Positions 1 through 8,449 of a stretch of 27,662 bases of DNA are shown here, piece after piece. The notes beneath the pieces are model-generated. The model was not told where the DNA came from, made no database searches, and saw only the letters and a program-made list of their open reading frames with translations. Positions within the stretch are counted from its first letter, which is position 1. The number at the start of each line of letters is the position of its first letter. The translations under genes and the position numbers were made by a program. Origin of the DNA: Candidatus Gorgonimonas leptogorgiae (lineage in GTDB: Bacteria > Pseudomonadota > Gammaproteobacteria > Pseudomonadales > Endozoicomonadaceae); NCBI GenBank assembly GCA_929200515.1, contig CAKNAD010000006.1, positions 1 to 27,662 on the forward strand, written 5' to 3'.

Positions 1-105
1 CCTCATAAAGAGTTATAGTTTAACATATGACACAGATTTGTGAACACTACCAAAAGACACAAAACAAAACACGAAAATTCCTTTTTTCAGGGTCGACTAT
101 TTAGG

Positions 106-648
106 TCATGAGTAACTTTCTCTTAATAAATTCAAAGATGCAGCCTCTTCATCAATACTATATGTTGCTGTATTAGTGATGTCACTGTTACTATCTACAT
201 AATTTAGATCAGAACTATTTGTATTTGCTGATGTATCTTTTTTTAATATTTGTTGTATACAACGACTTTGCATAGATGATTTATCTATATAATGAGATAT
301 CTTTTTTTTGTCGGATTTAACTACAGAATTAATTATTATATTATCTAAAAATTTAATTAATATTCTAGGTGCTTTATAAAGACCATCTTCTGGAGTATTT
401 GGCAACCTTGTATTACAAGATGGGCATACTTTATTATCAAGTTTAAGATAGCAATATGCACATAAGGTATGCTCACATGCTCTAGTTATTAAAGGTATTT
501 CATAGATATCAAAACATATAGAACACTGAATGTCAGCAAGGAATTCTCTTATTTCTTGCACATATTCATTATTTGGGGTAAAACGCTTTTCTAATATTTT
601 ATGAGTGCCTGTTGATGTTATAAAATCAATTGGTATTAAAGTATTCAT
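106..648 (-). CDS. RING-finger protein, candidate E3 ubiquitin-ligase effector
   Basis: A 180-residue protein with a complete C3HC4 RING finger at residues 42-78. The ligands visible are C42, C45, C58, H60, C63, C66, C75 and C78, spaced C-x2-C-x12-C-x-H-x2-C-x2-C-x8-C-x2-C. Ile44 and the Cys-Pro-x-Cys end match positions that contact the E2 enzyme in known RING ligases. RING fingers bind two zinc ions and recruit ubiquitin-charged E2 enzymes in eukaryotes. Bacteria lack that pathway, so the inferred role is as a secreted effector acting in a host cell. The C-terminal 100 residues are polar and low in complexity, with no recognised domain, and could carry a secretion signal or substrate-binding region. 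No signal peptide is seen. A TATAAT box lies at 665-670 on the minus strand, about 17 bases before the ATG. The RING assignment is solid; ligase activity and export are inferences. Confidence 0.8.
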   Translation of the reverse strand: MNTLIPIDFITSTGTHKILEKRFTPNNEYVQEIREFLADIQCSICFDIYEIPLITRACEHTLCAYCYLKLDNKVCPSCNTRLPNTPEDGLYKAPRILIKFLDNIIINSVVKSDKKKISHYIDKSSMQSRCIQQILKKDTSANTNSSDLNYVDSNSDITNTATYSIDEEAASLNLLRESYS

Positions 649-991
649 ATTATTTATAGCTTGTATTATATTTTTATGTTAATGCAAATTGGACACATAT
701 AAAATATGCCTCATAAAGTATTAATCAGTAATATAAAATAAATATTTTGTAATGTTTTCTAAATAAAAATATAATGTCTATATTAATTTAATACACTCGT
801 ATAGAGTTTTATTTTATTAGTTAGTTCAATTTATTTTATATTTTTAATAAATGATTATTATCTTTAATATAAAACGATACTTTTAAAATATAGCTAATTT
901 TTATTTATTTTTACAATTAACGCTTATCTTTTTTATTTACATATTTTGAGCTATGACCTGCTTGCCTTAGACATCCGTAAAAACAATTGAA

Positions 992-1020
992 ATCATAAAA
1001 TTTTAAATATAACAAAGCAA
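992..1020 (-). promoter_or_regulatory. Sigma-70-like promoter upstream of the RING gene
   Basis: On the minus strand TTGCTT (1020-1015) and TATGAT (997-992) are separated by exactly 17 bases. Transcription would start near 985 and run toward the RING gene. That gives either a leader of over 300 bases or a separate small transcript. The prediction is by inspection only, and AT-rich DNA yields many chance matches. Confidence 0.35.
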
Positions 1021-1047
1021 TCATAACAATTATTTCTAGATTGTACA
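1011..1047 (-). repeat. Intergenic 37-base repeat, copy A
   Basis: Thirty-four of 37 bases match 2921-2957 in the same orientation. Both copies overlap the -35 area of a predicted minus-strand promoter, and both lie in gaps between minus-strand genes. It may be a duplicated promoter-upstream element. Confidence 0.6.
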
Positions 1048-1075
1048 TTTGTAAAAATAAATTATTATGTGTAAT

Positions 1076-2368
1076 TTATTCTATAATGGTACTAATTTTA
1101 TACATATTCACTTTACTAGTTATCCCCCCTAGATAATTAATTAAATTAGTTATTAACAATGAATTTATACTTATTAACTTCATAGCTACCGTGTATGTAG
1201 CCGGATAGTTAGCATTCTTATGCAATAAACTTTGATATATTATATCAGCTATTTTTATGGGGTATAGCTGGTGATTTAAATTAAGCTCCATGGCAAAAAA
1301 CAAATAACGGCAACTTCTATTGTTGATAATACCTATATATTGATAATTATTTAGCCTCATTTCAGTAGGGTAGTCGTGAGTTTCAATCAAAGTTACTCCT
1401 TCACGTTGCAGTACTTGTGCAATAAACTTAGAATTAAGCGATTTATTATGTTCTATTAATTGAAATTTTAAAGCAAATTCAAGATTATAAAATAAACTAT
1501 TCTTATAATTACCAGGCTGATATTTATTTAGTAGAAGTGTAAGGTCGTTATCATCATAGATTGTATTAGATTTATCTCTTATATAAGGTTTATATATAAC
1601 ATTAGTTAGTTCATTTAAACAAATGTCATCTCTATGATCTGCAATCCATTTATAAAATCTTTCTACAATATTATCAAAGGTATTATTAGTAGTAACTTTA
1701 TTTAAAAAAATTTTACAATCTGTTATTGTTAAGATGTTATTTATTATCTCTAATTTAGGTGCTTTTGTTAGATTATATTTATATTCTTTTATAGTGGCGT
1801 TAGATTGATTTCTAGTACTGAACCTAAAAACTACAGTAGCAGTATAATTTAATATTACAAGCAACAATAAGTTGTGTTGTTGTAACTCTGATAAAGATTG
1901 CGTGGTTATAATCTCTGCAAAGTTATTATCGTATATAAATAATGGTACTAATACATCTATTAATATTAATAGTCCAGAAACCAGCCTAAATAAAATATCT
2001 TCATCCATAAAATATCTTAAGCATGATAACAGAATATCTCTACCTAATATAGTTAGTAAAACATTAGAGGCCACATTGCAATAATTAGGTTTACCATTAA
2101 CTACTAAACTAATAAGCCCATAAGTTAAGCATAATGGTAGGATAGATACTATCCTACTTCTTGTTTCTTTAACTAATACTCGTAAGGTTAATAAAGAACA
2201 TTTAGGTACATCCTGTAACCCGTTAATCAGTTGTTGTTTTTCTATAATATTAAAATTATCATACACGATATCATCTAAATAGGTAGCTTTAATCTTATTA
2301 ATTGCTTTAGCTGTTAATATTTGCGATAAAAACAATATTAAAATAAATATAATTTTTTTATAGAGCAT
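1076..2368 (-). CDS. Predicted exported membrane protein, unknown function
   Basis: I do not recognise this 430-residue protein. It begins with a lysine pair, a hydrophobic core and an Ala-Lys-Ala end near residue 22, which looks like a cleavable signal peptide. Further hydrophobic stretches lie near residues 74-90, 128-146 and 166-182. The remaining 240 residues are hydrophilic, rich in Asn, Tyr and Ile, and have no motif I can name. The likely topology is a multi-pass inner-membrane anchor with a large soluble C-terminal domain. A TATACT box lies about 25 bases before the ATG, but I see no good -35. Its neighbours are the RING gene and another small membrane protein, so it may belong to the same lineage-specific set. 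The coding call is supported by its length and by an unbroken frame in very AT-rich DNA, where stop codons are frequent. Confidence 0.7.
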   Translation of the reverse strand: MLYKKIIFILILFLSQILTAKAINKIKATYLDDIVYDNFNIIEKQQLINGLQDVPKCSLLTLRVLVKETRSRIVSILPLCLTYGLISLVVNGKPNYCNVASNVLLTILGRDILLSCLRYFMDEDILFRLVSGLLILIDVLVPLFIYDNNFAEIITTQSLSELQQHNLLLLVILNYTATVVFRFSTRNQSNATIKEYKYNLTKAPKLEIINNILTITDCKIFLNKVTTNNTFDNIVERFYKWIADHRDDICLNELTNVIYKPYIRDKSNTIYDDNDLTLLLNKYQPGNYKNSLFYNLEFALKFQLIEHNKSLNSKFIAQVLQREGVTLIETHDYPTEMRLNNYQYIGIINNRSCRYLFFAMELNLNHQLYPIKIADIIYQSLLHKNANYPATYTVAMKLISINSLLITNLINYLGGITSKVNMYKISTIIE

Positions 2369-2441
2369 TATTGTTATTGTTTCAAAGAGTTTAGTATATA
2401 AAAATTTATGATAGTTTTCTTATAAATGCCGTAAAAATTAC

Positions 2442-2861
2442 TTACACTACATCAAGATTATTTGCTATATTTTTTTTAGTGAAATTTTTTTTATTATTTA
2501 TAAACGGTTCTTGAATTTGCTGTATTGCTATCTCTCGTTTGCGAAAAATATTAAACCCAACAAAACCAAGAACAACGCCTCCAAAAGATGCTAATGCTAT
2601 AGCTACTGGGCTTGCTATATTAGCACCCTCCAATATATCACCACAGTTACCTTTATCAACATAGTGTTTAGAACATGCTTGCTCGCGAATAAAATCGTCT
2701 ATTAGCTGACCGGCAAGGTAACCCAAAGCACCTCCCGCAATTGTCATTGCTACAGTATTCCTTGCTATTTTTAAACCTTGCCAAAAACTAATCTTATTTT
2801 TATTTATTGCATTATTATTCTTTTCTGTAGTTGTTATAGTTAATGAATTAGATATATTCAT
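2442..2861 (-). CDS. Small two-helix glycine-rich membrane protein
   Basis: This 139-residue protein is of unknown function. After a polar Asn/Lys-rich N-terminus of about 30 residues it has two hydrophobic segments. The first, near residues 37-53, contains a small-residue Gly-Gly-Ala-Leu-Gly-type helix-packing pattern. The second, near residues 83-105, is also Gly/Ala-rich. Two cysteines (near residues 63 and 73) sit in the loop between them and could form a disulfide if that loop faces the periplasm. The tail is basic. The arrangement is like glycine-zipper membrane proteins, but I cannot name a family. It has its own promoter at 2906-2933 and a weak purine-rich site (GAGA) before the ATG. 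Confidence 0.6.
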   Translation of the reverse strand: MNISNSLTITTTEKNNNAINKNKISFWQGLKIARNTVAMTIAGGALGYLAGQLIDDFIREQACSKHYVDKGNCGDILEGANIASPVAIALASFGGVVLGFVGFNIFRKREIAIQQIQEPFINNKKNFTKKNIANNLDVV

Positions 2862-2905
2862 TTTTGTCTCTTTTTTGTTAATATTTTTATAAAATATAAT
2901 TACTC

Positions 2906-2933
2906 ATTATATACAAACATAACAAAGCAACAA
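2906..2933 (-). promoter_or_regulatory. Promoter of the 139-residue membrane protein
   Basis: On the minus strand TTGTTG (2933-2928) and a perfect TATAAT (2911-2906) are separated by 16 bases. Transcription would start near 2899, about 38 bases before the ATG at 2861. The -35 lies inside the repeat at 2921-2957. Confidence 0.5.
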
Positions 2934-2957
2934 TAACAATTATTTCTAAATTGTACA
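2921..2957 (-). repeat. Intergenic 37-base repeat, copy B
   Basis: This is the partner of 1011-1047, with 34 of 37 bases identical and the same orientation. Here it lies just upstream of the 139-residue gene and covers its -35 and the upstream AT-rich stretch. Confidence 0.6.
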
Positions 2958-3004
2958 GATGCAATGACAAATAACATATGCTTTATATGAGTAATTTGAT
3001 ATTC

Positions 3005-3691
3005 CTAGTTAGCAGATAGCTTATTAAAACTTAAACTAAGTTTTTTTAATAATTCTAATACATTTTTGCCATCAAAAGGTGGTTTAATAATTCCTACATA
3101 ATTACCATTCGGGTCAGTTATTGCTAAATTTGCACCATGATCTACTAAATAATATTCATCTTCAGGATCAACTACAGGTGTATACGGAACATTCATTTGT
3201 ACAGTAAAGTTATGAATATTTTTTATTGGTCCAGTTACACCGATAAATTTATCATTATAAAATTTAACATATTTATCTAATTTATCTGCGGTATCACGTC
3301 TAGGATCTACAGTAACCATAATATATTTTATTTGTTTTGCTATCTTAGAGTCGGTAGTATTAATGTATTCTTCTACTTGATTTAACTCTCCTAAAGAAGC
3401 AGGACAGATATCAGGACAAAAAGTATAACCAAAATAAAACAATGACCAATGCCCCAGTATGCTATTTGGGGTAAATTGCTCACCGCTATTATCAGTCAGG
3501 TTAGAAAATTTAATTATTCTCGGAGTATCAAAAACTATCGCTCCCAATTTTTCTAACTCACTATCGGTAAATTTAGTGCTATCTTGCTTAAAATGTACTG
3601 AAAAAACTCCACCTAAAACAATAGCAATAAACATCATTAACCAAATAACAGTTTTTTTTATGCCTTTGTTTTGCTCTGCGGATATAGACAT
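3005..3691 (-). CDS. Sco1/SenC/PrrC-family copper protein
   Basis: A 228-residue Sco-family protein. One N-terminal membrane helix (about residues 14-32) anchors a thioredoxin-fold domain facing the periplasm. The copper ligands are C92 and C96 in a Cys-Pro-Asp-Ile-Cys-Pro motif and H185 in Val-Asp-His-Gly. The family's Val-Asp-Pro-x-Arg-Asp-Thr motif is at residues 128-134. Sco proteins deliver copper or electrons for assembly of the CuA site of cytochrome c oxidase. Length and motif spacing are normal for the family. The start is supported by a GAGAGG site four bases before the ATG. No cytochrome oxidase genes lie in this window, so it acts as a stand-alone locus here. Confidence in the family is high; whether it serves in assembly or redox signalling is open. 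Confidence 0.92.
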   Translation of the reverse strand: MSISAEQNKGIKKTVIWLMMFIAIVLGGVFSVHFKQDSTKFTDSELEKLGAIVFDTPRIIKFSNLTDNSGEQFTPNSILGHWSLFYFGYTFCPDICPASLGELNQVEEYINTTDSKIAKQIKYIMVTVDPRRDTADKLDKYVKFYNDKFIGVTGPIKNIHNFTVQMNVPYTPVVDPEDEYYLVDHGANLAITDPNGNYVGIIKPPFDGKNVLELLKKLSLSFNKLSAN

Positions 3692-3851
3692 ATAACCTCT
3701 CTTTTAAAAAAATAAATGTAAATAAGTTAAGCAAATAATTCTTTACAACTTTAAAAAAGCTAACTTTACAGATGTAATGGTTTTCAGGCAAGGTTTTTTG
3801 CTTTATTGTATTAATAAGTTTCCAGTAAATATAAATAAAATAATACTAGGT

Positions 3852-5039
3852 TTAAATACTAATTTTAAAGTTATCGTAAAAACTATTTTCTGGGTGGCTC
3901 GCATTAAAATATAAATTACCTTCTATAGTAATAATTGGTAATTTTGCGATTATTTGCATACTGTGATCATCTAACTTTTCAATGGTAACACCATCATTCC
4001 AAATTAAACTGTGTCCTATTACTATATTTTTATTATCTACTGCAACATCTAAGTTTAATTGTGGTTTGTGATATTTTATAATATAGATGTCTTCTGGTAA
4101 GTTTAGCTGATTTTGTAAATAATTTTTTAATACAAGATGAATAGCAGCAGTACCACTTTGAGTTGCCTCTAACAAAATTGCATTTTCAATTACTTTTTTT
4201 TCTTTAAGTTGATGCTTTTGTATAAATTCACTTATTAACTGCCGGCGTGACTGTATTGTTTCATTTGTGCTAGCAGCTAAATAACAATGACACTCTTGAT
4301 TATGTTTAAATATTATTGATGTTGTAAAATTTCTGTTTATATCTTTTGTATATTGCAAATCAATAGTTGAATCATTGTGTAATAAATTTGCTTGTGTGTA
4401 TCTGGTATATCTATTTATTTTGGCTAATTCGTCAGTCGTTAAATATTTTTTCTCTATACTCTTATGTAACTTCATACTATTAAGTAAGATTTTAACTATT
4501 TTATATTCTGTAGATGATAAAATATTTTGTATTTGCAGTAATTTATCTGGATTAATTGAATTATCATATACATATAGTTTATCAATTATTTTGCTTAGTA
4601 ATAATAGTTTTGCTCTATATGCTTTATATCTAGGTTGCTTATATAAATTAATCTTAGCTTCTGCATAATGTATAAATAAAGAATAAAAATTACATTTATC
4701 TAATTTAGCAAAATAATTTATTGTAGATACATCTAGTTCAGTGTTATTCTCTAAATCTTCCCAATGAGTAGCAAATTCTATATCATCTTGTTCTATATAA
4801 TCAATAATAGTTGATTTAGCATTTATAGATAGATATTTTTTAGGGGTATAAGAATTTACTTGTTGTGCTGTGCTAGTAATAGAAGCTTCTCTGTTTTTAA
4901 TGCTTGCTATCGGTATTAACACAGTTGAAAATTTACTATTTATAATTACTTGTAGTGCTATCTCGATAGTTTTTTTTGCTCGCGGTCTATGAAAATAGGC
5001 AAAGCATAATTTTTTAAAACTTGTTAATTTTTCTAACAT
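3852..5039 (-). CDS. Orphan soluble protein, unknown function
   Basis: A 395-residue protein I do not recognise. It is basic at the N-terminus (residues 7-25 are rich in Lys, Arg and aromatic residues), then mainly hydrophilic with predicted alternating helix and strand. There is no signal peptide or membrane helix and no obvious catalytic motif. Three histidines and a cysteine pair (Cys-His-Cys near residues 252-254) could bind metal, but the spacing matches no family I know. The ATG has a strong ribosome site, AGGAG five bases upstream. The gene is divergent from uup, with both promoters in the 175-base gap. Its composition matches that of the nearby effector-like genes, so it may belong to the same lineage-specific class. 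That last point is inference. Confidence 0.65.
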   Translation of the reverse strand: MLEKLTSFKKLCFAYFHRPRAKKTIEIALQVIINSKFSTVLIPIASIKNREASITSTAQQVNSYTPKKYLSINAKSTIIDYIEQDDIEFATHWEDLENNTELDVSTINYFAKLDKCNFYSLFIHYAEAKINLYKQPRYKAYRAKLLLLSKIIDKLYVYDNSINPDKLLQIQNILSSTEYKIVKILLNSMKLHKSIEKKYLTTDELAKINRYTRYTQANLLHNDSTIDLQYTKDINRNFTTSIIFKHNQECHCYLAASTNETIQSRRQLISEFIQKHQLKEKKVIENAILLEATQSGTAAIHLVLKNYLQNQLNLPEDIYIIKYHKPQLNLDVAVDNKNIVIGHSLIWNDGVTIEKLDDHSMQIIAKLPIITIEGNLYFNASHPENSFYDNFKISI

Positions 5040-5121
5040 GCTTACTCCTACTTATCTATCAGTAATGTTAATAATTTTTAGAATATCATAAAATAATATA
5101 ATAGATTAACATTTTTTTACT

Positions 5122-5150
5122 TTGCCTATTAACGATAAACTAGGTATAAT
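5122..5150 (+). promoter_or_regulatory. Promoter of uup
   Basis: TTGCCT (5122-5127) and a perfect TATAAT (5145-5150) are separated by 17 bases, a near-ideal sigma-70 layout. The predicted start of transcription is near 5157, about 58 bases before the ATG at 5215. Confidence 0.6.
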
Positions 5151-5214
5151 ATGGATAATATTTTTTTGATGATTTGATATTAATAAGTCATCTAATAATT
5201 AGGTGATTTTACAG

Positions 5215-7107
5215 ATGCCCCTTGTAACTTTTGATAACGTCCACCTTAGCTATGGTGCGCACGCTTTACTAGATAAAGTAAGCTTTAATATTGAAGAAAA
5301 TGACAGAATCTGCTTATTAGGCAGAAATGGCCAAGGTAAATCTTCATTAATGAAGCTTATCTTAAATCCTCATAACATTGATTCTGGTAAAATAAAATTT
5401 AAACCCAACATAAAAATTGGCTATTTAAGCCAGCATCTTCCTGAAATAACAAATCAAACTGTATATTCATATATTGAAGAAGCTTTAGCCAATGAAAAAC
5501 AGCTACTGCAAGAATATACAGAATTATCTATTTCTGCTACGCCAGAATCATTAGCTAAAATGGAGAAAATACAAAAACAACTCGATACTCTAGATGCCTG
5601 GAATATTGATGTTAAAATCAATAAAATTATAGATTTACTTGAGCTACCAAAAAATAAATTAATGTCTGAGCTATCGGGTGGTTGGCGTCGACGAGTTGCA
5701 CTAGGTAGAGCTCTAGTGAATAACCCAGATTTACTATTACTAGATGAACCTACCAACCATCTAGATATTATCGCTATAGATTGGCTAAAAAAAGCTTTAG
5801 GGCAGTTTAATGGTGCTTTATTGTTTGTAACTCATGATCGTAACTTTCTTAAACAGACAGCAAAAAGTTTATTTGACTTAGATAGAGGACAACTAACATT
5901 ATGGCAATGTGATTACAACAGCTATCTTAAGCGTAAAGAAGAGTTATTAGCTACAGAACAAGTACATAATGCTCTTTTTGATAAAAAACTATCACAAGAA
6001 GAACAATGGATTCGCCAAGGAATTAAAGCCAGACGCACCAGAAATGAAGGCAGAGTACGTAATTTACAACAGTTACGCCGGCAACGACAACAAAGAACAG
6101 AGCAACAAGGAACATCTAATTTAACAGTAGACTCTAGTCAAAAATCAGGCAAATTAATTATTGATGCCGAAAATATAAGCATTGCTTACAACAGTAAAGC
6201 AGTAATTTCTAATTTCAGCTTACGCATGTTACGTGGAGATAAAATCGGTATCATTGGAGCTAATGGTATCGGCAAATCTACATTAATTAAACTATTATTA
6301 CAACAGATAGAACCAGATTCAGGCAACGTATATTTAGGTACCAACTTAAATATAGCCTATTTTGATCAACTGCGAAATCAGCTAAATTTAGAACAAACAG
6401 TATTAGATAACTTAGCAGAAGGACAATCAGAAATAACTATAAATGGTAAATCAAAACATGTTATCGGTTATTTAAGCGATTTCCTATTTACTCCTGAAAG
6501 ATGCCTATCGCCAGTAAAAGTTTTATCTGGTGGTGAGCGTAACCGACTCTTATTAGCTAAGCTATTTAGTAAGCCAGCTAACTTTTTGGTATTAGATGAA
6601 CCAACCAACGATTTAGACGTAGAAACTTTGGAGTTATTAGAATCATTATTAGTTGATTTTACTGGAAGCCTTTTATTAGTAAGCCATGATGTAGAATTTT
6701 TAAATAATACTGTATCTAGTAGCATAGTTTTCTATCCAAATGGTACTATTAAAGAGTATGTAGGTGGTTTTGATGATTGGCTAGCACAAGGTGGTAGTAT
6801 CAACCAATTAGTTGCTAGTTCGCTATCTAAACCCGCAAAACAACCTGTTGCAAAATCAACTACTACTGCAAACACTAGCAAAAAACTAAGTTATAAGTTA
6901 CAGCGTGAACTAGATAACATACTTGATGAAATTACTATGCTCGAAACTAACCTAGATAAACTACAAGCAGAAACTCAGCAACAAGATTTTTATAACCTAG
7001 ATACTAGCCATACACAAAAAATTTGGAAACAAATCGCAGATATACAGAAACAAATAGATACTAAAATGTTGCGCTGGCAACAATTAGACGATTTATCTAA
7101 TAATTAA
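5215..7107 (+). CDS. uup: ABC-F ATPase, Uup type
   Basis: A duplicated ABC ATPase without membrane helices. Numbered from the ATG, the first domain has a Walker A Gly-Arg-Asn-Gly-Gln-Gly-Lys-Ser at 36-43, signature LSGGW at 153-157 and Walker B ending Asp-Glu-Pro-Thr at 177-180. The second has Walker A near 348-355, signature LSGGE and a second Asp-Glu-Pro-Thr. The inter-domain linker has Trp-Ile-Arg-Gln-Gly-Ile-Lys-Ala-Arg-Arg-Thr-Arg, which is diagnostic of Uup rather than EttA, YbiT or YheS. The C-terminal 65 residues form the coiled-coil domain linked to DNA and ribosome binding in Uup. Uup acts on ribosomes and on branched DNA and helps suppress precise transposon excision. I chose ATG 5215 over an in-frame GTG at 5203 because AGGTGA at 5201-5206 sits eight bases before the ATG, and because Met-Pro-Leu aligns with the family N-terminus. 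At 630 residues the length is normal. Confidence 0.93.
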   Translation: MPLVTFDNVHLSYGAHALLDKVSFNIEENDRICLLGRNGQGKSSLMKLILNPHNIDSGKIKFKPNIKIGYLSQHLPEITNQTVYSYIEEALANEKQLLQEYTELSISATPESLAKMEKIQKQLDTLDAWNIDVKINKIIDLLELPKNKLMSELSGGWRRRVALGRALVNNPDLLLLDEPTNHLDIIAIDWLKKALGQFNGALLFVTHDRNFLKQTAKSLFDLDRGQLTLWQCDYNSYLKRKEELLATEQVHNALFDKKLSQEEQWIRQGIKARRTRNEGRVRNLQQLRRQRQQRTEQQGTSNLTVDSSQKSGKLIIDAENISIAYNSKAVISNFSLRMLRGDKIGIIGANGIGKSTLIKLLLQQIEPDSGNVYLGTNLNIAYFDQLRNQLNLEQTVLDNLAEGQSEITINGKSKHVIGYLSDFLFTPERCLSPVKVLSGGERNRLLLAKLFSKPANFLVLDEPTNDLDVETLELLESLLVDFTGSLLLVSHDVEFLNNTVSSSIVFYPNGTIKEYVGGFDDWLAQGGSINQLVASSLSKPAKQPVAKSTTTANTSKKLSYKLQRELDNILDEITMLETNLDKLQAETQQQDFYNLDTSHTQKIWKQIADIQKQIDTKMLRWQQLDDLSNN

Positions 7108-7187
7108 GTTTACAACTATTATAAGTATAGTAGTATATACACACCATCTACATACTTAAATATTAATTTTTTAAAAGAATTTACTCT

Positions 7188-8006
7188 ATGCAACCTATGG
7201 TTAATATCGCATTGCGGGCAGCACGTAATGGTGGTGAAATTGTTCATGCTGCATTCAACAATATTAGTAAAGTAAAAATTGAAGATAAATCCTGTAATGA
7301 TTACGTCACAGAAGTTGACAAAGCATCTGAAGAAGCAATCATCTCTACTTTAAAAAAATCTTATCCTAACCATAGCTTTTATGCAGAAGAATCTGGATAC
7401 CAGGAAGGAAAAAAAGAAGGAAAAGATTTTCTATGGATAATCGACCCTTTAGATGGTACAACTAACTTTATAAGAGGAATCGCACAGTTTTCTATTTCTA
7501 TCGCCTGTCAATACAAAGGACGCATAGAACATGCTGTTGTTGTTGATCCTATTCGAGAAGAAGAATTTTGTGCTAGTAGAGGTCATGGCGCCACATTAAA
7601 TAGCAAACGTATTAGAGTAAGAAATTCTAAAAATCTAACAGGGGCTCTTATAGGAACTGGAATTCCTTTTAAGCAACCAGGGATTGAACACCTAGAATCA
7701 TACTTACAAATGATGCGAGCATTGCTAAACAAGCAACCATCGGGTATTAGAAGACTCGGATCAGCAGCACTTGATTTAGCTTATGTAGCTGCTGGCAGAT
7801 TAGATGCCTTTTGGGAACTAGGATTACAAAAGTACGATATGGCAGCTGGTATTTTGCTCATCGAAGAATCTGGTGGCTTAGTTAGTGACCTATCAGGCGG
7901 TCACACATTTATGGAAACCGGAAATATAGTTGCTGGTAGCCGTAACTGCTTTAAAGAAATGCTACAAAGTTTTTCTCCTTTCGTAAAAAAAATTGCATCT
8001 AAATAA
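7188..8006 (+). CDS. suhB: Inositol monophosphatase family protein (SuhB)
   Basis: A 272-residue member of the inositol monophosphatase family. The metal-binding motif Asp-Pro-Leu-Asp-Gly-Thr-Thr-Asn is near residues 86-93, an upstream Glu-Glu-Ser near 67-69, and the second motif near 214-225 reads Gly-Leu-Gln-Lys-Tyr-Asp-Met-Ala-Ala-Gly. These residues bind magnesium and the phosphate ester. In gammaproteobacteria SuhB hydrolyses myo-inositol-1-phosphate in vitro and, more importantly, works with Nus factors in rRNA antitermination. The length matches the family. The gene follows uup by 80 bases on the same strand. It may be co-transcribed, as I see no terminator between them, only a 5-bp hairpin near 7117. 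The Shine-Dalgarno is weak (AAAGAA). The usual motif Trp-Asp has become Tyr-Asp, a tolerated change. A terminator-like hairpin follows at 8041. Confidence 0.9.
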   Translation: MQPMVNIALRAARNGGEIVHAAFNNISKVKIEDKSCNDYVTEVDKASEEAIISTLKKSYPNHSFYAEESGYQEGKKEGKDFLWIIDPLDGTTNFIRGIAQFSISIACQYKGRIEHAVVVDPIREEEFCASRGHGATLNSKRIRVRNSKNLTGALIGTGIPFKQPGIEHLESYLQMMRALLNKQPSGIRRLGSAALDLAYVAAGRLDAFWELGLQKYDMAAGILLIEESGGLVSDLSGGHTFMETGNIVAGSRNCFKEMLQSFSPFVKKIASK

Positions 8007-8040
8007 TAAGCTAATACAATAAAAGTTTAGTCAATCATCA

Positions 8041-8065
8041 ATCTACCTTCGATTTGAAGGTGGAT
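8041..8065. terminator. Hairpin between convergent genes
   Basis: A 10-bp stem (8041-8050 with 8056-8065, one G-T pair) encloses a five-base loop between suhB and the convergent 94-residue gene, so it could stop transcription from both sides. Neither flank has a clean U tract. Its core ACCTTC...GAAGGT stem recurs at 8639-8655. Confidence 0.55.
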
Positions 8066-8091
8066 TATATACCTTCTATATACACCTTCTA

Positions 8092-8376
8092 TTAGCAGTA
8101 ATTATCGTAAGGTTGAACATGTCTTGTGCCTATAGGAATATCTTCTTGTTTTCTTTTTAAAAACTCTTTAGGCAGTTTATCATATATTTCTATAATACCT
8201 TTTTTATTAATATAAATATTTCTAACAGATAATTTTTTATCTTTTATATTATTATTTTTAACATAAACTGAGTTTTTAATTGTTACTAACTTACCATGCG
8301 TTTTGGTATCTATATTTTCTTTATTTTGTAGCGCATGTTGATTAATACTAGAATGATCTGTAGATATATGGCTCAT
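8092..8376 (-). CDS. Small hydrophilic protein, unknown function
   Basis: A 94-residue hydrophilic, lysine- and asparagine-rich protein ending in cysteine. It has no signal peptide, membrane helix or recognisable motif. It is supported as a real gene by a strong ribosome site (GAGG, eight bases before the ATG), a well-placed TATAAT box at 8444-8449 on the minus strand, a leader hairpin at 8418-8436 and a hairpin after its stop. It stands alone between suhB (convergent) and the recBC operon (same strand, but beyond that operon's terminator). The function cannot be inferred from what I see. Confidence 0.55.
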   Translation of the reverse strand: MSHISTDHSSINQHALQNKENIDTKTHGKLVTIKNSVYVKNNNIKDKKLSVRNIYINKKGIIEIYDKLPKEFLKRKQEDIPIGTRHVQPYDNYC

Positions 8377-8417
8377 AAATCTTACCTCATTTAGAGAGAT
8401 AGCAAAAAACTAGAATA

Positions 8418-8449
8418 AGATACTAAGGCAGTATCTAAAAAGCATTATA
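8418..8449 (-). promoter_or_regulatory. TATAAT box and 5'-end hairpin of the 94-residue gene
   Basis: TATAAT lies at 8449-8444 on the minus strand, so transcription should start near 8437. The bases just after that (8436-8418) form a perfect 7-bp stem, AGATACT with AGTATCT, around a 5-base loop. It could be a stabilising 5' leader hairpin or a repressor site. No good -35 is visible. Confidence 0.4.

Larger units (their letters stand above)
649..1075. other. Intergenic region without a convincing gene
   Basis: These 427 bases are extremely AT-rich and hold no credible coding region on either strand. They contain a TATAAT box at 665-670 for the RING gene (minus strand). Farther upstream, at 992-1020, there is a better-formed minus-strand promoter next to a 37-base repeat that also occurs at 2921-2957. 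The only small reading frame I looked at, 951-974 on the minus strand, encodes seven residues and has no clear ribosome site. Confidence 0.6.

Noticed and set aside
951..974. Seven-residue reading frame on the minus strand in the gene-free region
   Set aside because: It is too short and has no Shine-Dalgarno; chance is sufficient.
5203..5205. GTG as start of uup
   Set aside because: It overlaps the AGGTGA ribosome site that serves ATG 5215, and the family N-terminus aligns from the ATG.
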